From NCBI GenBank assembly GCA_015499995.1, contig JADNRV010000014.1:372001-436000 (forward strand): 64,000 nt of DNA, written 5' to 3'. Shown here in pieces: positions 1 through 9,930 of the stretch. The position numbers and the translations under genes are program-made. A model generated the notes under the pieces. It was not told the origin of the DNA, did not search any database, and saw only the letters and a program-made list of their open reading frames with translations. Origin of the DNA: Flammula alnicola (Eukaryota > Basidiomycota > Agaricomycetes > Agaricales > Strophariaceae). Numbering within the stretch: the first letter of the stretch is position 1; every line of letters starts with the position of its first letter.

Positions 1-158
1 AGATTGTTATCCGAACCTGTTTCGCTAGTAGTATCAACTACCATTTGATTCGATCCGAGAAGATCATGGGGGCCAGCGAGATGGTCTATGGGCGCATTAT
101 TCAAGTTCAGCCCAAGGGACTCTCCAATTGGATGCATATTCAAGTATTCACCTGGCAT
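1..158 (-). CDS. 5' end of an unidentified gene, cut by the window edge
   Basis: Reading leftward on the minus strand, an ATG at 158 opens a frame that stays open to the first base of the window (52 codons). The peptide begins MPGEYLNMHPIGES and is rich in Asn, Gly and Asp, with no domain I recognise. It lies downstream of the lipase-like gene on the same strand, separated by about 460 bp, a normal spacing for tandem fungal genes. The frame is short and could be chance, but an open start-to-edge frame with no stop and a plausible initiation context (purine-rich, CTACAATGCC) favours a real N-terminus. Function unknown. Confidence 0.4.
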   Translation of the reverse strand, partial: MPGEYLNMHPIGESLGLNLNNAPIDHLAGPHDLLGSNQMVVDTTSETGSDNN

Positions 159-622
159 TGTAGCTGATGAGATGACGAGATGAAGTCCTAGATGGAAATG
201 GTGTGAAGAAAGGGATTAAGTAGATTCGCGATCAGTGGATAGTGTCTGATCGCCACGTGATCTCAATAAGCGCCCGCCGGCGTTCCGGAAGCAAATGGTA
301 CCAAGGTATGCAGACGGAAGCAAATATCGAAGTATCGAAGTCTCTTCAGGCTTCTTCAGGACCCTCGCGGAAGACGTTGGTGTTCTCGGGAGGAACTTCC
401 TCGAGTTCGCCAGAGCCTCATTCTATCATGTAAGAGAATAGTTGAGGAAAATGCATCGTGTTTATCAGCATGATACATGTAGCGTAATTTAAATTCTAGT
501 ATAAGTACGTACAGATGGTTGATGGATGGCTTGAAGTATGAAAGTGACAAATGTAGGCAGACGATGTGATAGAACTTGAATGAATGAGGATGGAGGTCGG
601 AATGTGAAAGAAATCAACAGCG
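159..622. other. Intergenic stretch
   Basis: No gene is seen. It should hold the 3' end signals of the lipase-like gene (minus strand) and the promoter of the gene that starts at 158. Short frames in both directions have no coding character. Confidence 0.5.
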
Positions 623-3600
623 TTACAATTTACTACTCGCTTCACTACCGGTGGAAAAATTTGAAGGCAGCCTCTGGATGGGCTGCAATTTACGCTTGAG
701 GTCACGCAGAATGGCCGTTTTGGGGTGCCATTCGCGGAACGCATCTCGAAGCTCAGAAATGTCGCGAGAAAAGAAGTGCCTGACACGCTCGTCGGCTATG
801 ATATCACGCAAAGACCAGGGAATCTGAAAAGGGAATATTAGCCGCAGTTATCATTGGAGTGTCGTATCGCAACCTACCTCATAGTCGTTCTGTTCATGAC
901 TGGCGTTGAATGGCTCGACGACGAGTTTGGTGTGATCTGTCATGCCCTCATTTGCGAGGAAGAGGTATTTGACTGCCAACCTGGTATAGTAAGTAAATAT
1001 GAGCGATTGTATGTCAGGAGCGAAAGGATCAATGAACGTACGAATAAGTCGCGATTTCTTCATAGGCAGTCGAATGTCCAACGCCATTGAGCGAACCAGC
1101 AGTTGCCTCCGAGAGGTGCGCGAGAAGCCCTGAATCCGACATGCCCGAATTTAAAATTCGAAGGAGCAGCACAAGAAGGTTCGAAAGGAAATCGGAGGAA
1201 CTGGAATGATAAGACTATAAGCGTGAAATTCGCAGACAATAGCGAGAAGAAACGTACTGGTACGCGTCACCATCTATGTAAAGAGCACGAAGGATAAGCG
1301 GATGAGAGACTACTGTGAATAAACCAGAGTAGATGGGAACTACTTGGTCGTTCAAGGATGCAATGTAGAGAATCTTGGTCTGCACGTATACCTATCAGCA
1401 ACACGCTAACAAGGAGATTGTCGTCTGACTTACCCCATGGTCCAAAACATTCTGCAGTGATGCCACGTAAGCCTTCGAAACAGCGCTTTCGGTGTTCTAC
1501 AGGAAGAAGAGTGGTTAGACAAAATACAAACATAGAAGAAAGTGCTATGTGCAACCTACCTGGAACTCGAACAACTCGCGAGCAGCCGTAGACTCGAAAT
1601 ACTGGTACAACACACTAATGTCAATAACACATATCTGTGACTAAGAACAAATAAATTACGACGCACCTGAAGGTATGGCCCAACAAGCGTACTCGAGCTC
1701 AAATACCTCAATGGTCCCAGATGAATCCCACACAGGGCTAGGCAACAAACGCGTTGCACCTTCCTCCTCACCGTATCACCAACACCAATCGCCGACGGGA
1801 AGGCCTCGGCACCAGTACCCATCGGCATTGTCTGGTTGCGCGAGGTGACGATATGGTTGTCCTTGATGAGTTGGTCAAGCAGGTGCGTGGATACGACGGA
1901 ACCTTGGGAGTGCGTGGCGACGAGGATGGCATCTGCGTCATGGAGGTCGGACATCCATTGCTCGTTTGCTTTGAGGTTCCCATATAGTCTAGATAGGACA
2001 AATGATCCCGTTTAGAGTCATACCAGTTGGGAGGTTAGGTTATCATACGAGCAAACATACACACCTTTCGACTCGTTTCTCAATCGTCCCATCTCCTTCA
2101 AGCGGTATCTTGGTGATCTTCTCCAGTTTCACATCGTGTTCCTTCTCGAACTCTTGTAGCGCCTGCTCCATCATGTTGGCGAACTTGGAACTCGTTCCAG
2201 TGGGCTATAGCAGACGAAAGGGTCGTCAAGCACAGTTACTACCCGAATAAACAAAAACGAACCTCGCCGAGTACCGTCCGAATCATAGTACCTATGTAAG
2301 AATGAAAATAAATTAGAACCCAGCCCCGTCCCTTGTAGAAAAGAAAAAGAAAACTTACCAGGAAACCACCCATGCACACCAATAACAACCACCCTCTTAC
2401 AGCCCCTCAGCACATCTTGCATCTCCGGCAATTCAGAAGCCAACGCCTTCACACTCGCACGTTTCGCAGCTGGCTTACCACCCCCGGGTCCATACCGGCC
2501 CCCCAGGCCCAAACCCATCTCGCTCGTATCAACCCCACCCTCCTCAAGCACACGCCACGACTTGGGCAGCTCCTTCCCCCACTCTCTAAACCGCTCTCTC
2601 CTGTCCCGCTCTAACAACGACTCGCCCCCACTTCCATCGCCATCGCGGACCACGCTACCCTCCCTCGCACGCTCTTTGCCCTTCGATAATCGACTCGTAC
2701 TCCGATTTATACCGCCCGCCGCAGTGGGAGCCGGAACATCCTTGGCAAAGAGCACAGTATTAACGAACTTCATTGTCTTACCCAACAACTTCCCGCCCAC
2801 CCCCTGGTCGTCGACATACGTCTCCGGCTTCGGGGGGAGCACGTTCCGCGGCGCCATGTGGAACGTGTCCTGCCACGTCGGGAGGACCAGGTTGGGAGGC
2901 GGGGAGGCAGAGACCGATTTCTTGGACGGAGTGGGGGATGCTGTTCGTTTAATCGTCGTAGCGGCAGTCTTCTTCGTTGTCGTAGTTGTAGTGATCGTCG
3001 AAGTAGAAGAAGAACCAGTAGAGCTGCTCTTCGATTTATCAATGACAGTTACCGAGGTAGCGTTGGGCACGACAGACGGCTTGCTCGAGTCGGAGGACGA
3101 AGGACTCGGCGGAACAGGCGTATTCGTCCCAGAGTTGCCCCTCCTGGGCGTTGACGACGCAGACGACGAGACACCAGCAGCGAGTCGTTTCGCATTAACA
3201 CCCGCCGTTGTCTCCTTCTTCACAGCCGGAGAGATCGTAAGCGGCGGTGCTGCCTTGGACAAATTCGCTCCGCTGGCCAGGTGCTTCGCCGCAGTTACAT
3301 CGCCAGAACCCATATTATCCAAATTACCGCCCCCCGCCAAGTTCGAGTGTGAAGGTTTGATAGTGAGAGAACGAAGACCTAAAGCCGGCTGTATATTCGG
3401 TGTTGGCCTGCCAACGGCCTTAACCTTAACATCCACCCCGGGATCGCCCACATCCTTTGTCTCTCCACCCCTGCCCCTCTCATGTTGCGGTCCAGCTTCA
3501 GATTCATCGTCCAAATCAAGATCCATAATCTCCATCCCATTCTCGTCCCGCTTCACATCTTCGATGGCGCCACCACCCACACCATACCCCAAAGTCTTGA

Positions 3601-6008
3601 CGAGCAGCGTGCGCGAGCTGAAGAAGGACGCCCATCCCGACCTGTTCCTTTCGATCGTCGAGGCGATGGGGTTGATTTCCGGTTCTGGTTCTGGAGGTGT
3701 GCTAGTAGCAGGCGGAGCTGCTGCAACGTCGAATTGTGCAAGCGATGATGGTACGTCCTCGACCTCGGTGTTCGTATTCTCTTCCTCTTCCCGTGAATTA
3801 TCCCTAGTCCCATCGTCATCATTCAAAATCGTCGCCGTCGTCGTAATCGTCGTACTCGCATAATACCATGACCAAGGCGAGAACCATGCCGACGCATCCT
3901 GACCCGCACTCGCGTTCCCGTTTGTCTGAGCCTCCTCTCGCGACGAAACCGAATCCACGCTCGCCGCCTCAGGATCATGCGCGTTAACAACATCCTGAAC
4001 GACAGCCGCAAGTCTATCTTCTACCACCCGTCGAGCCTCAATCGTCTCGCTCTCAATCGTAATTGTCGGACCCTCCTCCACTTCTTGTGCAGCAGCAGCT
4101 TTGTCGACAACATCTTGCTCCACAGTGGTCGCACTTCTACTTCCACTGGCAGCTGGAACGGTGTCGTCCAACACCGGCGGAGCAGCGGAAGTGGACGTCC
4201 ATCCGACGTAGTCCCACCACGATGATGATGAAGGGTGTTGATGCCGATCGTGTCCGTGGGGGCTGGTAGACGAAGAGGCCACAGAGGCTGGCGACTGGCC
4301 TGGAACAATGGTCGAGGAAGAGGAAGTGGAGGTGGCAGTGGAAGAAGTCGATGCAGACTTAACCGAGATAGCGAGATCAGATTGAGATTGAGAGTCCTCT
4401 GTGGGGAAGGAGCGTGTTAGTAGAGGAACGTTCTGATATATCAATGAGGCGAAGCCCCAGCTCAACGGTAGGAAGGAAATGTAAACGAGTTGTATAGGAG
4501 AATAGAAAAATCGAAAAAAGTGCAATAGAACGAAGGCTTACCTTTGTCTGGAATCATTGTCGCCGTTGAGGACACACTCATTCCATCGGAAAACGGTGTA
4601 TAATCAAGACCTGAAAATATGGGTAAGCTTCATGAAGGGAGAAAAGGCAAGATAAATTAAACGAAAGAATCCATAGCCAAGTAATGACGCCGAACACTGT
4701 AGGGAAGGAACTCGAATTCAAACGAAAGAAGAACAGACAAACGAACCTTTCTCCTGCTCGTGCTTTGTTTCTCCCATCCCCAACACGCTCCCCAACGGAA
4801 CCTTCGCTCGTCCAAGAAGCGGAATGCTCAACGTGAACCGGCTCGAGGACGGGTTGAGCGCAGTCGTATGTCCCAGAGGCGGACTCTTGGGTGACGTAGT
4901 CTGAGTCGCAGGCGGGGTCGGAGGCAAAGACGGCACCCTATCGTCTATGGATCCAGGCCATGACTGGGTGCTCTTGTGTGTCCGCGTCGACGCCGTATAG
5001 ACTGGGGGTTCCTCTTTTGGAGGGGTAGGTAACGACGACAGGGGCGGTTCGTGGACAGGGTCCAGACTAACGGATGTCGAAGCTTCGAGGGGGTATGTGG
5101 GCGGTGGTGTGCTTGGAACAGAGGGATCTGCCTTGGGAGACGATGACAATGAAGCTTGAGAGGAAGAGGAAAACCAGGAGCGCTTATTTACGACCTGGGG
5201 CTGCGGAGTGACGAGAATCGGCCGAGGTGGAGATGACGCTGGGGTGGTGGACGTCTCATTTGGCTGCTGCGCAGGAGTCGTTATAGCCTCTGGCGCTATC
5301 ATGGGCGTAGCCGGTTGGACTTGCAGGGGGGGAGGCGGTGGAGGTGGCGGGAGTGGCGACGATATTGGTATTGGCAGTGGAATATCAGCCGGTTGGGTGG
5401 GCGTAAAGATTTCTGGTTGGTCTGCGGTGCGAGCACGCATTGCCATTTTCCCTTTGGAATGTGTCAAGGAAGAGAACCAGGAAGTATTGGTGTTGGGTTG
5501 CGGGGAAATAGTAGTTGAAGTGAGATTTGGTAGAGACGGGTTGGTATGCTGAATATAGGTAGGTGATGATGGAAACGGTTGTGCGGTGAGAGAGGTAGTG
5601 GCAATCGTTGCACCAACGACCTCGCTGGTATGCACAGCAGCGACGCCTGACACGTTGGTGAGCTCAGAAACACATGTCATCAGATAAGTCAAATAATGTA
5701 CCATTAGTCTCCGGCACAGTGGCAGGCTCTTCGTCAATACCCAACCGCAGTGACTCATTATCCTTCAGGACTGAACGCAACGATGACGACGAGGCTATCG
5801 TAACCGTCGAGCTTGCACTCGCCAACGGAGCTCCTTGCTCCGGCTCCGCGAACACGATGGAGACACTTGCAGCGAGAGGAGCACTGCTCTTTGCCAAGGA
5901 CGAGGATTTCCAAGTGGGTGGTTTGTATGCGCTCCTGATGGATCTGTTGGTGGAGGAGCGGCGACTTCGTGTGGTACTGCTCATGGGCGTTCTTGGGCGG
6001 TACTCCAA
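623..6008 (-). CDS. Large YML020W-type alpha/beta-hydrolase (lipase-like) protein
   Basis: A multi-exon gene. Exons I could place on the minus strand are 6008-5673, 5634-4747, 4610-4542 and 4398 to about 2360; phases join in frame (for example EKG-LDYTPF and PDKE-DSQSQ). About seven further short exons lead to the stop at 623. The first half is low-complexity and Ser/Thr/Pro-rich. The conserved domain starts with VVVIGVHGWFPG (about 2370), continues MIRTVLGEPTGTSSKF and reaches the nucleophile elbow ATHSQGS near 1930. A conserved tail follows (VKYLFLANEGMTDHTKLVVEPF, then DIIADERVRHFFSRDISELRD). These match the fungal family of yeast YML020W, a putative Ser hydrolase with a GHSxG-like elbow and no settled substrate. 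A short hydrophobic stretch near 4470 is intronic, not a signal peptide. The start at 6008 is the first ATG of the frame; an upstream exon is possible. Family assignment is firm, exact exon ends less so. Confidence 0.8.
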
Positions 6009-6888
6009 AGTCGACTTCAGCTTGGGGCGACAGAGTCATGTGATCCTCGTCATAACCACTTGTCGTCTCTTTTTGGTGCAATCGCGGTGCCGATCGGCGC
6101 ACCCGCTCGGCGCTTACACTCTCAAAGGACTTGCACAGGACCGTAGGCAGCGCATATATTGAGCTTCGGATGGATATTTCAACACAACTATGAAAATATT
6201 ACCTTGTGTGTCCTTTCCAAGGTTTCCGTCCTTGAAATGGTCCCCGCAATCCCTAATCCTGTCTCAACTTGAGAGACAAGGGATGGGGAAGGAAGAGGGC
6301 AATGCTGGAGAGGGTCAGCTGAGAGGGAGGCAAAGGGGAGGTGGTGGGAGGGAAGAAAGGGTGTAGACTTTCCAACAATTCCCCTCGGAGTATAAAAGGA
6401 GGCGCTGACTTTCGTGCACAGACCATCTGAAGCGCGAACAAAGTTAGAGCTCGAGTTGAGAAATTGCAACGAGACTTAGAGAAAGGTACTTGACGTCATT
6501 GGAACGACGCCGTCAGAAGCCGAAGCTCGCTGAGCATTCTGCATCAGATTAAAACAGATTTTCCAAATGGCGCCCCAGACACCATTACACTGCTGGGACG
6601 TACGCTGGTTGGTTGAAGCTTCATTTCCATCTCGGCGACACAAGTCGGACTTGTACATGCAAGGCAGTAACCGAGAAACAGCAGCAAAAATTGTTTCAAT
6701 GCTTCAGTGAACACTTTTCTCAATCACAAAGATAACAGCACACGGCTACAAGATCTCCAATCCATCTAAATCTTTGAACTAATATCTAGGCAGGATAAAG
6801 AAGAACGCAATTGAAAGGTCTCCTCTATGAAAAAGACTTCATAAATATAATATTTCTGTAGGATTCCATGATGACCGCAATAACGTAC
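6009..6888. other. Intergenic region with pyrimidine-rich promoter of the lipase-like gene
   Basis: The stretch 6280-6362 is almost pure purine on the plus strand, so pyrimidine-rich on the minus strand, the usual form of a basidiomycete promoter upstream of the gene starting at 6008. No coding frame with gene-like character was found. 6680-6888 holds the 3' region of the 103-codon gene. Confidence 0.45.
6391..6397 (+). promoter_or_regulatory. Isolated TATAAAA box on the plus strand
   Basis: A canonical TATAAAA lies on the plus strand in GC-richer context, but the nearest recognised plus-strand gene is over 1.3 kb away. It may start a non-coding transcript or be chance. Confidence 0.25.
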
Positions 6889-7200
6889 CTAGTTCTGGGT
6901 CCAGACACCACTTCCCGAAACCGTGCTTCCAGGAGAAAGTGGCATATCGAGGACACCGTTGATAACAGGCCCATTGGCGAGGTTGAGCGTGACCTTGGAG
7001 GGCCCAACGCGACCTTCAAAGGACCGGGTCGAGTTGAGTTGCTTCAAGCCACTGTAGGTGATGGTCGCCGTGTTGCAGGTGAAAGCGGGTACGCTCGATG
7101 CGAAACTTCCGGAGAAGTTATACATGAGCTCGTCGATCATGAAGGTGGCGGCGAAGCGTCCACCAGCGGTGGACTTGATGAAACCTTCAGCTTCAGGCAT
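6889..7200 (-). CDS. Unknown 103-aa protein, copy 1
   Basis: An uninterrupted 103-codon gene starting MPEAEGFIKSTAGG and ending SGSGVWTQN. The protein is rich in alternating hydrophobic, Ser, Thr and Asn residues, which suggests an all-beta fold; one Cys, no signal peptide, no membrane segment, so probably cytosolic or unconventionally released. I do not recognise the family. The single intron is in the 5' UTR (7212-7270), with a perfect TACTAAT branch site at 7230-7236. A second copy at 53974-54285 on the opposite strand differs at one residue (Lys/Gln at position 9) although I count 13 silent changes plus a different stop codon, so the protein is under strong constraint. Small beta-rich proteins of this size are often lectins or defence proteins in mushrooms, but that is only a guess. 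Confidence 0.8.
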   Translation of the reverse strand: MPEAEGFIKSTAGGRFAATFMIDELMYNFSGSFASSVPAFTCNTATITYSGLKQLNSTRSFEGRVGPSKVTLNLANGPVINGVLDMPLSPGSTVSGSGVWTQN

Positions 7201-7342
7201 TTTGTTGATCGCTGGATGATTTCAAAAAAATTAGTACCCTTGTGAATCAGAAGCAGAGATAGACGCTTACAGTGAATAGTTGATTCGAAGTGAGTAGACC
7301 TGCTTGTCTGAGGTCTAGGGCAGTTTAAACCCACCTTTTATA
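7201..7342 (-). promoter_or_regulatory. TATA box, 5' UTR and UTR intron of 103-aa gene copy 1
   Basis: TATAAAA on the minus strand at 7336-7342 lies about 140 bp upstream of the ATG. A 59-bp intron (7270 to 7212, GTAAGC to CAG, TACTAAT branch point) ends 11 bp before the ATG. The arrangement (strong TATA, UTR intron) suits a strongly expressed small gene. In copy 2 the same position reads CACAAAA. Confidence 0.7.
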
Positions 7343-7753
7343 CAAAACCAACTGCATATTTCATCCATACACCTTTCATTATTCCTGTATGATATGTAGA
7401 ATTTGTGGAATAGTGGACAGATTCAATACAACATGGCATGTACAAGAATGTTTGAAAATTTGAGCAGCACAATGGACAGAAAGCATGCTCTCATACTCCC
7501 CCGTGCTTCCCTGCCTGCCAGTGGAAGTCGCTATTCTTAGCAACCCATAAATTCTAGGGATTGCTGGAAGACATTTTAAAATAAAATAGCTAATTACACG
7601 GAGAGGCCAACTTCTTGCTGATATTTTACTGCGAAGTCTGCACTTGTATTCTAAGTTTGAGGATTTAAGCGCTTAAGCGCTTACCGTGCCGGGGTGCCGG
7701 CTGTCTCGCCGTTCGAGGTCAGGTTCCGGTCCGGCGTAATGTAGTGCGCTGGC

Positions 7754-9203
7754 ATGATCGACATGTCAACGTTGTCAACCACCATGTCTGCCCATTTTCC
7801 TCCAGAAATCGACGACGAGATCGTTAGCTACCTCTGGGATGAAAACGACTCCCTGAAAGCTTGCTCTCTAGCCTGTCGTGCATTCCTTCCGGCCTGCCAA
7901 AAGCATCTCCTTTCAAAAATCGTACTCTTCCCACCGACCGACAGGAAAAAACGCGGTAACGGCGCGCGATTTCAACAACTTCTCAAAAACTCGCCACATA
8001 TTTCCAAATACATACATTATTTGGAAGTAATCGACCGCAGCACTCAAGAAAAAGAGTGGCTGTCCAAAGACACGACACTCACCTACTCTCTACCTCTTCT
8101 GCGCTGCCTGAAAGCACTGGTGATACAATATCGCACATCAGTTAAAGGTGGAAATTGGGAAAGAATCGCTCGAGGAGGTCTTTTGGGATCGCTGCTCGAT
8201 GTGATGCGACTTCCATCCCTGACCTATCTCAACTTCAGATGTCTCCCTGTCGCCATGGTTAATTACTGCCCGAGTCTCAAACACCTCGCGCTCAACAGGA
8301 TGATGAACTTGGCTGTTGCGCCTGCAATGCTCCCAATCGATTCATCCAAAACAATATATCTAGATTCTCTCAAAGTACACCTCGTGGATTTATGTCCTAT
8401 TAGCACTCCTGTGACCATCTTATCACAAGTTGGCTGGCTTGCCGACATGATCAATAAAACCCAAATTGATGTGGGGAGACTGAAAAAGCTACATGTGGAA
8501 GCGGGGAATGACATACGGGCGCATGTTGAGATGAAGATGCTTCTAAGTCACTGTGGTGACTCGTTGGAGGAACTTGCATTCGTCCCCGCCTTTAGCAGTA
8601 TGTTCATCTTTCATTTCCATTATCCCTTTGGTATGGTGCTCTAACCAACTTATTCCTGCATCCCCGACATTTGTTCTTCTAATACAGGCACTCTACCGGG
8701 AGTCGAAGACCCCATCGACTGGAGTGTGCTTACGAAGCTGCGAACATTCTACATCCAGATCGAAATGGTGTGCGACAATGACGAAGGCGTGTTCTACGAC
8801 CCATTCCCGTGGTTCATAAATATGATCACCCAAGTATCATCTTCTCCCATTGAGGAATTCGTTGTGGAAGTCAACTATAGAATTAGCCCGCTGGACGCAG
8901 TTGACATGTCTTCTTGGACGGATGTAATGTCCATATTTTCTGATCAAAAGCGCTTCCTTCGCCTGCGGAGGCTCAAAATTCGAATCCCACACGATATCTC
9001 CTCCCAAGAAATTGAAATTGTCCGGCCACTTGAAAATCTCACTGCCAAACTGATAGCAACCCGAGAGGGGATCGATTGTGAAGTGTCGCTCGTTGATGGT
9101 ATGCTGACTTCAACGTTATCGATGCCTTAAACTTGCTTACCTCTTTGTTTCTAAAGGTTATGAGGATTTCTTTATATTTCCGCCTGATCCGACCTGGATG
9201 TAG
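7754..9203 (+). CDS. F-box-type protein, family member A
   Basis: Three exons: 7754-8597, 8688-9098 and 9157-9203, about 433 codons; splice phases agree. The N-terminus (FPPEIDDEIVSYLWDEND, then KACSLACRAFLPACQKHL) is a short F-box-like motif as in the expanded F-box/leucine-rich families of Agaricomycetes, where it should bind Skp1 and bring substrates to an SCF ubiquitin ligase. The rest has irregular leucine-rich segments (LTYLNFRCLP, NYCPSLKHLAL). The last mini-exon encodes DFFIFPPDPTWM. The stop codon TAG replaces the CAG seen in copies at 24.0 and 40.2 kb, removing seven residues (QKSLRDL). The start could also be the in-frame ATG at 7784. Substrate unknown; the link to Skp1 is from family knowledge only. 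Confidence 0.75.
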
Positions 9204-9630
9204 AAAAGTCTTCGAGATCTCAGTAGGTCGTGACCATGAAAGCTTAGTAGACTTGCAAATGGTCAAAGGAATTTACTCTCCGTTGACGGATCTATCCTGT
9301 AATAAATGTTTCCTGATCATCGTAAGTACTGGCCCCAAATTCGTGGTACTGAAGTTACAAAAGCAAGATTCAGTGTTTGGCGCCTGTCGCGGCGTCGAGC
9401 TCAGTTCAATATTGAAGGCTTCACTATTGAATATTCCCGGCGATTTCTTCACCGTCATCTGCCTGCAGCTATCTTCTAGATGGCAAGTCAACTTTCAAAG
9501 AATCCTAGGTGACGTCGAGGTTTGTAAATTTGCCAAGAGATCATCGGTAAATTCTCTCTCGGCTCTCTCTTCTAGGACAGATTGGTTGTGAGTTTTTTAA
9601 ACTTGGAAGAGACTTCGAAGAGACCACATA
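9204..9630. repeat. 3' flank of F-box A, shared with F-box B
   Basis: Non-coding sequence downstream of gene A is matched, inverted, by 23660-24038 downstream of pseudogene B, with an extra stretch of about 100 bp in A. It shows that the duplication unit is longer than the gene. No gene is seen in 9204-9930; the end of it (9640-9930) must carry the ERF2 promoter. Confidence 0.7.
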
Positions 9631-9930
9631 ACGTACTTCTCTGTGTTGGCTGTATAATAAATGGAGCGTGGCCTGTGGGAATTTAAGTCAAATGCGGCAA
9701 TAAGCGAGCAAGTTCCATTTGAATTTTGAAATCGACTTTTTCAAGTTTTTCGACTCGGACAGTCAAGAGGGCTTTCCCTCCTTTTCCTCGGTATTCTTTG
9801 GCATCGAGAGGCAGCGCAAGGTTGTCCTTGTTTTTCTAGTCATCGCCTCTCATTGTTCTGTGCAAAACGTCAGGTTCTGCATCGGCACCATAAATTCTTT
9901 TGCTGTACCCTTCTCCTCAAGTTGCTCTAA

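Larger units (their letters stand above)
6889..7650. repeat. Duplicated block, copy 1 (103-aa gene plus about 450 bp upstream)
   Basis: This segment is repeated in inverted orientation at 50076-50145 joined to 53593-54285. The homology stops close to the coding stop on one side and at about 7650 on the other, where sequence shared with F-box gene upstream regions begins. Copy 1 lacks the Tc1-type transposon and so preserves its empty insertion site near 7575-7585. Confidence 0.85.

Noticed and set aside
2562..3863. 433-codon open frame on the plus strand
   Set aside because: It is antisense to the conserved Ser/Thr-rich part of the lipase-like gene; its composition is the mirror of that low-complexity sequence and it has no domain.
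6188..6658. Frames of 93 and 60 codons on the minus strand upstream of the lipase-like gene
   Set aside because: They lie in the pyrimidine-rich promoter, lack splice links to the gene and have low-complexity Pro/Ser content.
7660..7745. Possible tRNA (GTTCGAGGTC resembles a T-loop)
   Set aside because: No acceptor stem, D-arm or anticodon arm can be paired; the same stretch recurs as 5' flank of F-box G with changes that break any fold.
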